NCBI GenBank assembly: GCA_030247725.1
Contig: JAOTRT010000003.1
Span: forward strand, 124,001-188,000
Reading direction: 5' to 3'
Length of the DNA: 64,000 bases
Source of the DNA: Candidatus Nitricoxidireducens bremensis
GTDB lineage: Bacteria; Pseudomonadota; Gammaproteobacteria; Burkholderiales; Rhodocyclaceae
Part shown: positions 17,135 through 25,960 of the stretch, piece after piece
How the letters are laid out: every line of letters begins with the position of its first letter
Position numbering within the stretch: the first letter of the stretch is position 1
Program-made: the position numbers and the translations under genes
The notes under the pieces: generated by a model
The model's input: only the letters and a program-made list of their open reading frames with translations
The model's database searches: none
What the model was told of the DNA's origin: nothing

Positions 17135-18258
17135 GGCGCCAGGGTGGCCATGGCTGCGGCGACGCGTCGCTCGAAGGCGGCGGGGGAGAACTGCGCCAGA
17201 TGCTCCGTCGCCAGTCGCGGATCGGGTCGCGCCGCGCCGCCGGCGAGCTGCGCCATCAGCGCGCGGAAGCCGGCGCCGTCGTCCTGGCGCGGATCGGCGT
17301 AGAGGAAGCCCGAGGTACCGGGCACCACCGTTTCCACGAAGGGCGGCGCATCCACGGCGATCACCGGCGTGCCGGCGGCCTGGGCCTCGATTAGGTTGAG
17401 GCCGAGGGCTTCCCGCTCCGGAAGACCCGAGAGCACGTAGTCGAGTTGACCGTAGACGGCCGCCGGGTCCGGCTGGTGGCCCCAAAAGCGCGTGCGGCTG
17501 CGGATCGGTCCGAGGGCCCGGCGCAGGTCGCGCACCGAAGCGTAGCCGCCGCTGCCGAAGACATCCAGGTGGATGTCGGGAAAGTCCGCCAGCACGGGAG
17601 CCAGATGGGAGAAAAGCAGGGGGAACTGCTTGATGGGCGTCAGGCGCGAGACGATGCCCAGGGTGATGCCGGGCCGGCGCGCGAAGGCGTGGCGGGGACG
17701 CAGGGCCCGCAGGGGCTCGGTCCAGGACAGCAGCCGGTCGCGCACCTTGCGCAGGTCCCAGTCGTATTCGCTGCGGCGGACGATGGCGCCGCCGGAGCGG
17801 GTACGCGGCGCCAGGTCGGCGACGCCCAGCAGGGGCTGGAGATGCACCTGTCGATGGCCGCGGGCGATGGCCGTGTCGCGCACGTAGGCCGAGACGGCGA
17901 AGATGCGGTGATAGTGCGCGAGTCCCGCCGGCGCCCGGTCGGTGAGGGGCATGTGCACGAAGCCGCCGAGGCGGTGGCGGGCGGCCACCTGCCGGGCCAT
18001 TTCCTCCGGCAGCGTGGTGTGGCTGACCACCACGGCCGGCGCCACCGGCAGCACGGCCGGAATCTCGCTGCCGTGACCGATGGGCAGGAAGCGCACGCCG
18101 TCGAGGCCCAGGTGATGCCAGAAGGCTGCCTTGCGGTCCACGACGATCTGCACGTCCCAACCCTGGGCCAGCAGGGCCTGGGTGAAGAAGCGCGTATAGA
18201 CCTCGCCGCCGCCGAACTGGCGCTGCCAGTTGATCTGGATGCAGAGGGGGCGGCTCAT
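17131..18258 (-). CDS. Glycosyltransferase family 4
   Basis: A 375-residue GT-B glycosyltransferase. It starts MSRPLCIQINWQRQFGGGEV, a glycine-rich acceptor loop (GGGE) of GT4 type. The C-terminal domain shows ITLGIVSRLTPIKQFPLLFS, a DYVLSGLPEREALGLNLIEA segment with the E-x7-E arrangement, and GTPVIAVDAPPFVETV. ATGA overlap at both ends couples it to its neighbours. The acidic pair in EREALGLNLIE supports a retaining mechanism by family knowledge. Substrate unknown. Confidence 0.88.
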   Translation of the reverse strand: MSRPLCIQINWQRQFGGGEVYTRFFTQALLAQGWDVQIVVDRKAAFWHHLGLDGVRFLPIGHGSEIPAVLPVAPAVVVSHTTLPEEMARQVAARHRLGGFVHMPLTDRAPAGLAHYHRIFAVSAYVRDTAIARGHRQVHLQPLLGVADLAPRTRSGGAIVRRSEYDWDLRKVRDRLLSWTEPLRALRPRHAFARRPGITLGIVSRLTPIKQFPLLFSHLAPVLADFPDIHLDVFGSGGYASVRDLRRALGPIRSRTRFWGHQPDPAAVYGQLDYVLSGLPEREALGLNLIEAQAAGTPVIAVDAPPFVETVVPGTSGFLYADPRQDDGAGFRALMAQLAGGAARPDPRLATEHLAQFSPAAFERRVAAAMATLAP

Positions 18259-19484
18259 GACGGGGTTCCGGCGGTGCGCGCCAGCAGCGCGGCGAGCTGG
18301 GGAGCCAGGGTGTTCACGTCCAGGCCTGCCTCGGTGCGGCGGGCGACGGCCAGGGCTTCCTCCTCGCCGAAGGGGGTCTCCAGCGCGCGGATCATCGCCG
18401 CCGCGTAGTCGGCCGGTTCGCGGCCGGCCACCACCAGGGCGGCGCCGAATTCCTCCAGCCAGGGGCCGGAGCCGATGCGGTCCGTCATCAGAGTGCGCGT
18501 GCCGGTGAGGGCGGACTCGACGGCCGAGTAGTTGAAGGTCTCGATGTAGGAAGGCACCAGGTGCAGGTCGGCAGCTGCGTAGTAGCGCTTGACCTCCGTG
18601 GGCTCGATGTTGCCGGCGAAGAGGATGGCGTCGGCGATGCCCAGTTCGGCGGCGAGTTTCTCCAGCAGGGCCTGGTAGCTGCCGACGCCGGGCACCTGGC
18701 GGTCGCCGCCGCAGACGACGAAGCGGGCGGCGGGATGCTTCCGGCGGGCGAGGGCGAAGGCGCGCACGGCCAGGTCCAGGCCCTTGAAGGGCGTCAGGCG
18801 GCACAGGGCCACCACCAGCGGGCAATCCGGGGGCAGGCCATGGCGGTCGCGGATATCGGCGCGGGCGGCGCGGTGGAATCCGGCCATGTCGCCTTCGACG
18901 CACATGCGCGGCGTGTAGTGGAGCGGGATCACGGTGATGGCCGTGGGATCGAGGCCGGCCTGCACCATGACGTCGCGGGTGACGCGCGAGTTGGCGCGGA
19001 TGGCATCGGCCTGGCGCATCATCCAAAGCTTGAGGCGGGTGCGCGCCGGGTTCGACGGTTCGCCCGGATAGCCGAGCAGCACGCCGAAATGCTCGTGGTC
19101 GTGCACGCACTGGACCCAGCGGAACTTCATCACCTTCGACAGCAGCGCCAGGAAGATGCCGAGGCCGTCGCCTTCCACCATGTAGATGTCGCAGCGGGTG
19201 CGGCGCAGGTAGCACCAGATGGCGAACAGGGTGGTGAAGAAGCGGCGGCCGCCGAGGAAGGGCTTGCCCAGGCGGTCCGGCAGCCAGAGCCAGGGGTTGC
19301 GCCGCTCGTCGTGGATGCCCCAGATGGCGACGCCGTCCTCGTCCAGGCGCGTGAAGCGGGCGATGGTGGGGATGCGCCTGTCCTCCGTGTAGACCTGCAC
19401 GTCGTGGCCGAGGCACGCGAGGGCCTTGGCCATGTCGAGGTGCACGCTGCGCCAGAGGCCCGCAGCGAGGTGGCCGATCTTCAT
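18255..19484 (-). CDS. Glycosyltransferase family 4
   Basis: A 409-residue GT-B glycosyltransferase that starts MKIGHLAAGLWRSVHLDMAK. The amino half contains VQCVHDHEHFGVLLGYPG, in which His residues line the expected cleft. The donor half has LVVALCRLTPFKGLDLAVRA and the motif VPSYIETFNYSAVESALTG, with the two Glu residues of the E-x7-E signature. The extended frame upstream of 19484 belongs to asnB in another frame and was dropped. The gene overlaps asnB by four bases, suggesting coordinated translation. Confidence 0.88.
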   Translation of the reverse strand: MKIGHLAAGLWRSVHLDMAKALACLGHDVQVYTEDRRIPTIARFTRLDEDGVAIWGIHDERRNPWLWLPDRLGKPFLGGRRFFTTLFAIWCYLRRTRCDIYMVEGDGLGIFLALLSKVMKFRWVQCVHDHEHFGVLLGYPGEPSNPARTRLKLWMMRQADAIRANSRVTRDVMVQAGLDPTAITVIPLHYTPRMCVEGDMAGFHRAARADIRDRHGLPPDCPLVVALCRLTPFKGLDLAVRAFALARRKHPAARFVVCGGDRQVPGVGSYQALLEKLAAELGIADAILFAGNIEPTEVKRYYAAADLHLVPSYIETFNYSAVESALTGTRTLMTDRIGSGPWLEEFGAALVVAGREPADYAAAMIRALETPFGEEEALAVARRTEAGLDVNTLAPQLAALLARTAGTPS

Positions 19485-21391
19485 GGGGCTGAGACGTCCA
19501 CGCCGAAGCGCTCGACCCAGATCGCCAGCACCAGCAGGGGCCACAGACGCTGGCTGTGGGAGCCCCTGCCCGACAGGTGCTCCTCCACGTAACGGGTCAC
19601 CTGAGCCTGGTCGAACCAGGACGCCAGGGTCTGCTGGTCCAGCAGGCGCTCCTGCAGGATGGGCCCGAAGTCTTCCCGCAGCCAGCGGGCCAAGGGCGCC
19701 GAGAAACCCTGCTTGGGCCGGTCCATGAAGCCGGCGGGCAGCCAGTCCTTGAAGGCTTCCTTGAGGATGTGCTTGTGGCGGCCACCGGCCGAGAGCTTGT
19801 AGCGGCCCGGCAGGCTGTAGGCGAACTCGACGACCCGGTGGTCGAGGAAGGGCGAGCGGCATTCAAGGGACACTGCCATGCTGGCGATGTCCACCTTGTA
19901 GAGGATGTCCTCGGGCAGGTAGGTAACCAGATCCGCATAGCACCACTTGGTGGCGGGGTCGGCGTCCTGGGCGCGGGCGAGGGCCGCTTCCAGGTAGGCG
20001 GTGGTGCGCGAGTCGCCGCGCTTCGCCTTGAAGGCGGCCGTCAGCAGGGCCTCCTTGGCGGCATCGGGATAGAAGGCCAGCAGGTGCTTGTAGGCTTCGG
20101 CACCCTGCATGAACAGCATCTCGTCGGCGCGTGTGGCTGGGAAGCTGCGCTTGGGCCGGTTCGGCTTGAGGCGGTTCTCCACGGCCACCGTGAGGCGGCG
20201 CAAGCCGCGCCACACGGGCGTCAGGCCGCTGCGTTCGAGCACGTCGGCGCGGCGCATCTGGTAGAAGCGGCGATAGCCGGCGAAGCTCTCGTCGCCGCCG
20301 TCGCCGGTCAGGGCCACGGTGACCTGCTCCTGGGCGAAACGGGAGACGTAGAAGGTGGGCAGGATGGAGTTGTCGGCGAGGGGCTCGCCCAGGTGGTCGA
20401 TGAGGCGCGGCAGCCATTCGACGGCGTCGGGGCGCACCATCATCTCGCGGTGCTCGGTGGAGAGGTGCTCGGCCACCTGGCGCGCGAAGGGCAGCTCGTT
20501 GAAACGCTCGTCGTCGAAGCCGATGGCGAAGGTCTTGATGGGCTGGTTCGACAGCCGCGCCATGGCGGCCACGGTGATCGACGAGTCGATGCCGCCCGAG
20601 AGGAAGGCGCCCAGGGGCACGTCGGAGATCATACGAATCTTCGTCGCTTCGAGGATCTTCTCCCGCAGGGCCTCGCAGGCGTCGTCGAAAGAGAGCTTCG
20701 AGCGCTGGGCGAAATCGATGTCCCAGTAGCGGAAGATGCGCTCGATGCGGCCGTCCTTCACCACCATGGCGTGGGCCGGCGGCAGCTTGCGCACGGCGGC
20801 GAAGCCCGACAGGGGCGCCGGGATGTACTGGAAGGTCAGGTAGTGGTCGAGGGCCTGGAAGTCGGGCGCCCGCGACAGCTCGCCGTCCATGGCGAAGAGG
20901 GCCGCGATCTCCGAGCCGAACAGGAAGCCCCGCGGCGTCTCCGCATACACCAGCGGCTTGACGCCGAGACGGTCGCGGGCGGTGTAGAGCCGGCGCTCCT
21001 GCCGGTCCCAGACGGCGAAGGCGAACATGCCGCGCAATTTTCCCAGGCAGGCATCGAAGCCTTCCAGGGCGAACAGGCGCAGCAGCACCTCCGTATCGGA
21101 ATGGCCGACGAAGGTCTCGCCCTTCGCTTCGAGACCGGCGCGCAGGTCCGGGAAGTTGTAGATCTCGCCGTTGAAGACGATGGTGTAGCGGCCGCAGGGG
21201 CTGACCATCGGCTGGTGGCCGGCGGGCGAGAGGTCGATGATGGCCAGGCGCACGAAGCCCAGGCCCAGGTTGCCGTCCTGCCACTGGCCGGAATCGTCGG
21301 GGCCCCGGTGATGCAGCTTCGCCACCGCCGCCGCGAGGTCGAATCTGGGCGTCGTGCCTTCAGGTGCCAGGTAACCGAGTATGCCGCACAT
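19481..21391 (-). CDS. asnB: Asparagine synthase (glutamine-hydrolysing) family amidotransferase
   Basis: A 636-residue two-domain amidotransferase. The N-terminal class II glutaminase starts MCGILGYL with the nucleophile Cys2 and continues HHRGPDDSGQW, RLAIIDLSPAGHQPM and FNGEIYNF. The synthetase domain has the PP-loop GAFLSGGIDSSITVAA (near residue 262) and ALTGDGGDESFAGYRRFYQM. Length and order match AsnB. AsnB paralogues recur in polysaccharide loci, where some amidate uronic acids on glycans, so the target here may be a sugar carboxylate rather than aspartate. It lies three bases after the upstream glycosyltransferase gene and overlaps the next by four. Confidence 0.9.
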   Translation of the reverse strand: MCGILGYLAPEGTTPRFDLAAAVAKLHHRGPDDSGQWQDGNLGLGFVRLAIIDLSPAGHQPMVSPCGRYTIVFNGEIYNFPDLRAGLEAKGETFVGHSDTEVLLRLFALEGFDACLGKLRGMFAFAVWDRQERRLYTARDRLGVKPLVYAETPRGFLFGSEIAALFAMDGELSRAPDFQALDHYLTFQYIPAPLSGFAAVRKLPPAHAMVVKDGRIERIFRYWDIDFAQRSKLSFDDACEALREKILEATKIRMISDVPLGAFLSGGIDSSITVAAMARLSNQPIKTFAIGFDDERFNELPFARQVAEHLSTEHREMMVRPDAVEWLPRLIDHLGEPLADNSILPTFYVSRFAQEQVTVALTGDGGDESFAGYRRFYQMRRADVLERSGLTPVWRGLRRLTVAVENRLKPNRPKRSFPATRADEMLFMQGAEAYKHLLAFYPDAAKEALLTAAFKAKRGDSRTTAYLEAALARAQDADPATKWCYADLVTYLPEDILYKVDIASMAVSLECRSPFLDHRVVEFAYSLPGRYKLSAGGRHKHILKEAFKDWLPAGFMDRPKQGFSAPLARWLREDFGPILQERLLDQQTLASWFDQAQVTRYVEEHLSGRGSHSQRLWPLLVLAIWVERFGVDVSAP

Positions 21392-21394
21392 GCG

Positions 21395-22489
21395 CTACTG
21401 CCCCATTAACATGGATTCCACCGTCGCCGCATTGGCGGCCCAGGTGAAGTGATCGATGGCGCGCAGGCGCGCCGCCTCGCCGGCCGCCAGCCGCACGCTA
21501 TTTTCCTTCAGCAGGTCGTTCAGCGCCGCCCGCCAGGCCGCCACGTTGCCCGGCACCAGCAGCTGGCCGGTGGCGCCGGGCAGCACGATCTCCCGCATGC
21601 CGCCGTTGTCGGAGGCCAGCACCGGCAGGCCGCAGGCCATGGCCTCGACGACGCTGATGCCGAAGGCCTCCTCGCCGATGGAGGGCTGCACGAAGATGTC
21701 GCCCAGGCTCAGCCAGCGCGGCAGTTCCGCGTGGGGAACGCGGCCGGCGAAGTGGATGCGGGCGCTGACGCCCAGGTTCGTCGCCTGCCGCTGCAGGGCC
21801 TCCCGTTCGGGGCCTTCGCCGATGACCAGATAATGCACGTCGGGCGGCAGTCCGGTCATGGATTCGACGATGATGTGGAGCCCCTTCCAGCCCACCAGGC
21901 GGCCCAGGCTGACGATGACGCGGGCGTCCTTCGGCAGGCCCGCGATTTCCGGCTGGCGCGGATGGGGATGGAAGCGGTCCGTGTCCACCCCGTTGTGGAT
22001 CACGCGTACCTTGCGGCCGTAGCGACCCTCGATCTGGCGCGCGTTGTAGAGGCTGGTGGAGGCCCAGTGGTCCACCGCGCCGGCGAACATCCGGTCGCCG
22101 AGGAAGAAGTCCGTGCCGCCGGAACGGAACAGGGTGCGCGCCTTCATGCCGCGCCGCCGCGCCTGCCACAGCACCGGAAAGTCGAAGGGCTTGTTGATGA
22201 TGACCGCGTCGTAGCCGGCTTCCACCAGATGATCGAGGCCACCGCCCCGGGCGAAGGATAGCCGCTCCATGAGTCGGCGGAAGCGGGTGCCGAACTTGGG
22301 CCATGACTGCTCGATGCGGAAGGGGAACTGGACCAGCTTCGCCTCGTCGTGGCGCGGCCCGCCCCGGTCGCCGGCGACGATGGTGACGTCGTGGCCGCGG
22401 CGCGCCATGGCACGGCCCACCTCCCAGCAGTAGGTTTCCAGGCCGCCGGGAATGAAGCTGGCGGTGACGTTGTAGAAGCAGACGCGCAT
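21395..22489 (-). CDS. Glycosyltransferase family 4
   Basis: A 364-residue GT-B enzyme, probably the best conserved GT4 in this run. MRVCFYNVTASFIPGGLETY carries the acceptor-side glycine loop. VIVSLGRLVGWKGLHIIVES marks the donor domain, followed by FVQPSIGEEAFGISVVEAMACG with E-x7-E, and GGMREIVLPGATGQLLVPG. The start codon shares one base with the ligase stop (TGATG). Donor and acceptor are unknown. Related proteins elongate capsule, O-antigen or core chains. Confidence 0.9.
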   Translation of the reverse strand: MRVCFYNVTASFIPGGLETYCWEVGRAMARRGHDVTIVAGDRGGPRHDEAKLVQFPFRIEQSWPKFGTRFRRLMERLSFARGGGLDHLVEAGYDAVIINKPFDFPVLWQARRRGMKARTLFRSGGTDFFLGDRMFAGAVDHWASTSLYNARQIEGRYGRKVRVIHNGVDTDRFHPHPRQPEIAGLPKDARVIVSLGRLVGWKGLHIIVESMTGLPPDVHYLVIGEGPEREALQRQATNLGVSARIHFAGRVPHAELPRWLSLGDIFVQPSIGEEAFGISVVEAMACGLPVLASDNGGMREIVLPGATGQLLVPGNVAAWRAALNDLLKENSVRLAAGEAARLRAIDHFTWAANAATVESMLMGQ

Positions 22490-23664
22490 CAGGTCCTTCC
22501 TTGCCGCGCCGCGACGACCTGGCGCGCGAACAGCCCGACCAGCGCCCAGAACAGCAGGCTCATGTCGCGGACGAAGAAATCGTTGAACTGGTTGCGCAGC
22601 AGCACGCCGGCGACGATGGCGACGCCGGCGATGCCGGCGGCAGTCACGGTGCCCGAGCTGCCGCGCCAGAAGAAGACGCCGAATCCGCCGAACAGGCCGA
22701 CCAGGGCCAGCATGCCGGGGACGCCCATGGACAGGCCGTAGTTGAGGATCACGTTGTGGGCATGCCAGAGGGCCGGCGTGTCGGCAGGGATCAGGTCCGG
22801 CATCGCCTTGCGCAGGGCGGCGCGGCCAAAGCCGGCGCCCGCGAGGGGATTCTCCGCGATGCGGGCGGCCACTTCGGGCCAGAGGGCGAGCCGCGAGTCG
22901 GTGGTTAGTTGGACCCGCTCATCAGTAGTATTGCCGTAGCGCGCCTGCTGGCTATGCAGCAGGCCGCCGACGGCGATGGCCACCACGACGGCAACGGCGA
23001 TGCCGAGGCGGCGCGAGGAAACTCTGGTCACGCCGGTCCGGACGGCAAGAGCGACGGCAAGACCGATCTCGATGGCGAGAGCCGGCCAGACGGCCCGCTG
23101 CATGGTGATGAAGGCGAGGAACAGGGCGAAGACGAGGACGGCGAACGCCAGGTAGCGGGGCGGGCGGGCGCGCTCCGCCAGGGCCAGCCAGGCCAGGGCC
23201 GGCGCGGCGGTGACGATCAGGCTGCCGACGACGCCGGAGCCGCCGTGACGGCCGGTTTCGTTCCAGAAGAAATGGTTGTCGGCCCAGGCCACGGTGCCGA
23301 GGGTGCCAATGACGACGAGGCCGATAGCGAGGGCCCACAACAGCTTGCGCAGGTCGGCCCGGTCGGCGCCCGCCGCGAAGAAGGCGAAGAAGGCCATCAT
23401 GGTGTAGCCGAGTTCGTTCTTGAGCTCGCCGGCCGAATACCCGGCATCGAAGGCGTAGGCCAGGGAGGCGAGGCAGACCGCCAGCCAGACGCCGATGACC
23501 GCCTTGCAGGGAATCGGCGCGCGGGTCTCCGGGTGCCGCAGCCATTGCCACAGGGCGATGCCGAAGCAGATGGCGAGCAGCAGCAGCCGTGCCGCCACCG
23601 TGCCGGGAAAGGGCAGGATGGCCAGGAACAGGGCGAAGGGCAACAGCAGCAGGGTACGCTTCAC
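22489..23664 (-). CDS. O-antigen ligase/polymerase-like membrane protein (Wzy_C family)
   Basis: A 391-residue protein with ten or more membrane segments. Relatives (WaaL, Wzy) join or polymerise undecaprenyl-linked glycans on the periplasmic face. The family hallmark is the large loop with ENPLAGAGFGRAAL and WHAHNVILNYGLSMGVPGML, containing the conserved His-Asn pair. The start is a GTG at 23664 (VKRTLLLLPF) overlapping the upstream stop as GTGA; the longer frame before it is out-of-frame glycosyltransferase. WaaL is favoured because heptosyltransferase and MsbA genes are close and no Wzx is visible, but Wzy cannot be excluded. Confidence 0.85.
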   Translation of the reverse strand: MKRTLLLLPFALFLAILPFPGTVAARLLLLAICFGIALWQWLRHPETRAPIPCKAVIGVWLAVCLASLAYAFDAGYSAGELKNELGYTMMAFFAFFAAGADRADLRKLLWALAIGLVVIGTLGTVAWADNHFFWNETGRHGGSGVVGSLIVTAAPALAWLALAERARPPRYLAFAVLVFALFLAFITMQRAVWPALAIEIGLAVALAVRTGVTRVSSRRLGIAVAVVVAIAVGGLLHSQQARYGNTTDERVQLTTDSRLALWPEVAARIAENPLAGAGFGRAALRKAMPDLIPADTPALWHAHNVILNYGLSMGVPGMLALVGLFGGFGVFFWRGSSGTVTAAGIAGVAIVAGVLLRNQFNDFFVRDMSLLFWALVGLFARQVVAARQGRT

Positions 23665-24839
23665 GCCGCGCCTCCCAGCAGGCGGTCGTAGAGGGCCTCG
23701 AAATCGGCCGTCACCCGCGACCAGTCGAAATGCTCCTCGATGCGGGTCCGCAGCCAGCGGCCGGCTTCCTCGCCGCGGCGGGGTTCGGCGACGAGGGTGG
23801 CCATGGCCGCCGCGAGTTGGGCCGGGTCCTCCGGCGCGTCCAGCAGGGGCACGCCGGGGCAGCCGTCGAGGAACTCGGTGATGCCGCCGCGGCGTCCGGC
23901 GACGATGGGCAGGCCGGCGCAGGCCGCCTCCAGCATCACCGTCGGGAAGGGGTCGTGCCACAGGGAGGGCAGCAGGAAGGCGTCGCCGGTCAGCAGGAAG
24001 TCGTGCATGGCGCCCGGGTGCAAGCTGCCGACCCACTTGACGTTCCGCATCTCGGCCATGCGCAGGGCGACGGCGCGGCCGTAGTTGGCCTTCTCGTTCT
24101 TCGGGTCCTTGGAGTCGCGCACGTTGCCGGCCACCAGCAGACGCACGGGTTTGTCCGTGCCCAGGCGCTCGAAGGCGTCGAGCATCTCGACGACGCCCTT
24201 CTCCTTCACCAGCCGGCCGGCGAAGAGGAACACATACTCGTCGGGCTGCGCGCCCCAGCGGGCCCGCAGGGCGACCCGGTCGGCGGCGGGAATTTTCCAG
24301 ACCGGCGGCCGGCGCGCGATGTCCACGCCCGTGTGGATGACTTCGATTCGCGCAGAATCGACGCCCACCGCATCCCGCAGCCAACCGGCCATGTAGTCGC
24401 TGCAGGCGACCCAGCGCGCCACCAGGGGCAGCAGTTCCGGGCGGATCGGCTTGTCGTTGGCGATGTGCACCACCACGGGCAGGGGCTTGCGCGCCAGATA
24501 GGGCGCCAGCATGGCCAGCAGCTTGGGTTCGTTGTGCACGTGGATCAGGTCGGCGCCGATGGCCTCGATGCGTCGCCACATGCGGCGGCCGTAGGGCCAG
24601 GGATCGAGGCGCGTGATCTTCTGGAACAGGCGGCGGTAGACGCGGCCGATGTGGATGCGCTCGATCTCCATCGTGCCGTCCCGTTCCCGCTCGGGCTGGC
24701 CGGGAAAGCCGCCGCAGATCACCACGGGCCGGTAGCGGGTCTGGCGGCGCGAGACCTCGGCGACGCGCAACTCCGTCCCCGCCGGATACACGGGCGGGAA
24801 GGGGTTGTAGTTGGGCAGCAGGTGGGCGATCGTCTTCAT
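23661..24839 (-). CDS. Glycosyltransferase family 4
   Basis: A 392-residue GT-B enzyme starting MKTIAHLLPNYNPFPPVYPA. DLIHVHNEPKLLAMLAPYLA lies in the acceptor domain. VFLFAGRLVKEKGVVEMLDA opens the donor domain, and the catalytic block is LPSLWHDPFPTVMLEAACAG, where His replaces the first Glu position. It overlaps the GT9 gene upstream and the ligase gene downstream by four bases each. Function in the outer part of an oligosaccharide is inferred from position. Confidence 0.89.
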   Translation of the reverse strand: MKTIAHLLPNYNPFPPVYPAGTELRVAEVSRRQTRYRPVVICGGFPGQPERERDGTMEIERIHIGRVYRRLFQKITRLDPWPYGRRMWRRIEAIGADLIHVHNEPKLLAMLAPYLARKPLPVVVHIANDKPIRPELLPLVARWVACSDYMAGWLRDAVGVDSARIEVIHTGVDIARRPPVWKIPAADRVALRARWGAQPDEYVFLFAGRLVKEKGVVEMLDAFERLGTDKPVRLLVAGNVRDSKDPKNEKANYGRAVALRMAEMRNVKWVGSLHPGAMHDFLLTGDAFLLPSLWHDPFPTVMLEAACAGLPIVAGRRGGITEFLDGCPGVPLLDAPEDPAQLAAAMATLVAEPRRGEEAGRWLRTRIEEHFDWSRVTADFEALYDRLLGGAA

Positions 24840-25960
24840 GGCGTCGCCAACCGGTCGAGGGCGGCCAGCACCTCAGCGGCCCCGAACTGGGCCATGCACA
24901 GGGCCGGCTTGTGGGGGCAGCGCTTCTCCTCGCAGGGCGTGCAGGTCACGGGCTGCGTCAGGGCGACGGCGGCGGCCGTCTCGGCGCGGGGTCCCACGAG
25001 GGCGGGCTGGGTCGGCGAATAAAGGCCCACCGTCGGCACGTCGAGGGCGGCGGCGAGATGCAGCAGTCCCGTGTCGGGGGCGATGACGGCCCGAGCGCCG
25101 GCCAGCAGGCCGGCGGTGCCGGCGATGTCGAAGGTGCCGGCAGCCACGGCGACACGGTCGGCCGGCAGGCCGGCGGCGAGCGCGGCGGCGGCAGCCTGCT
25201 CCCCCTTGCCGCCCGTGAGCACGAAGCCCAGTTCGGGCCGTTGCTCCAGGGCCGCAGCGAGGAAGGTGCCGGCCTGCGCGGCGGGCCAGGTCTTGTAGCT
25301 GTCGGCGGCGTAGGGATGGACGACCACGTAGGAACGCTCGCCGAGGCGCGCCGCGATCCAGGCGCGGGCCGCTTGCTGTTGGGGGCCGGTGCAGCGGATC
25401 ACCGGCGTGCGCCGGGCGGCGGGAATGCCCACCGTGTCAAGGACCCGCAGCCGGTTGTCGATGTAGTGGAGGCCGTCGACCGTCGTCCGGTCCTGTTCCC
25501 GAGTGAGGTTGGAAAGCAGCCGGCCGTAGCGGGTGCCGGCGGTGGGCACGCGCACGATGTGGCGGCTGCCCGCCAGGTAGGACAGGGGCAGGATGTCCGG
25601 ATCGTTGCCGTGGAGCACCAGGGTCAGGTCCGGCGCGAAGCCGCGCAGCCGGCCCAGGGTGGCGAAGAAGCGGCGCCACTTGCCCGGGTAGGGAATCACC
25701 TCGTCGAGGTCGCTCTCGGCGGCGAACAGGGGTGCCCAGGCGCCGCGCACGAAGAGGGCGATGCGCGCCTGGGGCAGGGCCCGGCGCACGGCCTGGAAGA
25801 CGGGGGTGGACAGCACGGCGTCGCCGAGGCCCGTCGTCAGCACCAGCAGCACGCGGCGCACCGAGGCCAGGTCCAGGCTCGCCAGCGGCTCCACGGGACG
25901 GCGCCGCGCGGCGTGGCGCACCCAGGCGCCCAGCAGGCCGTCGGCGCAGGGCAGGTCCAT
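24836..25960 (-). CDS. Glycosyltransferase family 9 (heptosyltransferase-like)
   Basis: A 374-residue GT9 protein. ADP-heptose:LPS transferases of this family build the inner core. The signature regions are RRVLLVLTTGLGDAVLSTPV in the acceptor domain, then RSYVVVHPYAADSYKTWP and GARAVIAPDTGLLHLAAAL in the donor domain. A short Cys-rich tail, CTPCEEKRCPHK, is shared with several GT9 proteins. The start at ATG 25960 overlaps the preceding stop by one base (TGATG). Donor identity is not certain; the second GT9 in this operon lies at 29980. Confidence 0.88.
   Translation of the reverse strand: MDLPCADGLLGAWVRHAARRRPVEPLASLDLASVRRVLLVLTTGLGDAVLSTPVFQAVRRALPQARIALFVRGAWAPLFAAESDLDEVIPYPGKWRRFFATLGRLRGFAPDLTLVLHGNDPDILPLSYLAGSRHIVRVPTAGTRYGRLLSNLTREQDRTTVDGLHYIDNRLRVLDTVGIPAARRTPVIRCTGPQQQAARAWIAARLGERSYVVVHPYAADSYKTWPAAQAGTFLAAALEQRPELGFVLTGGKGEQAAAAALAAGLPADRVAVAAGTFDIAGTAGLLAGARAVIAPDTGLLHLAAALDVPTVGLYSPTQPALVGPRAETAAAVALTQPVTCTPCEEKRCPHKPALCMAQFGAAEVLAALDRLATP

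Noticed and set aside
14120..17302. Plus-strand open frame of about 1060 codons opposite carbamoyltransferase and glycosyltransferase genes
   Set aside because: Antisense to clear genes. Composition is the Gly/Ala/Val/His-rich pattern of a high-GC shadow frame, with no domain motif.
17135..18160. Very long minus-strand frames that run past gene starts (for example to 18160, 19416, 19862, 24579, 26473, 30433 and 32050)
   Set aside because: The extra N-terminal parts are Arg/Pro/Gly-rich and are the neighbouring genes read in another frame. True starts are given by start/stop overlaps and family N-termini.
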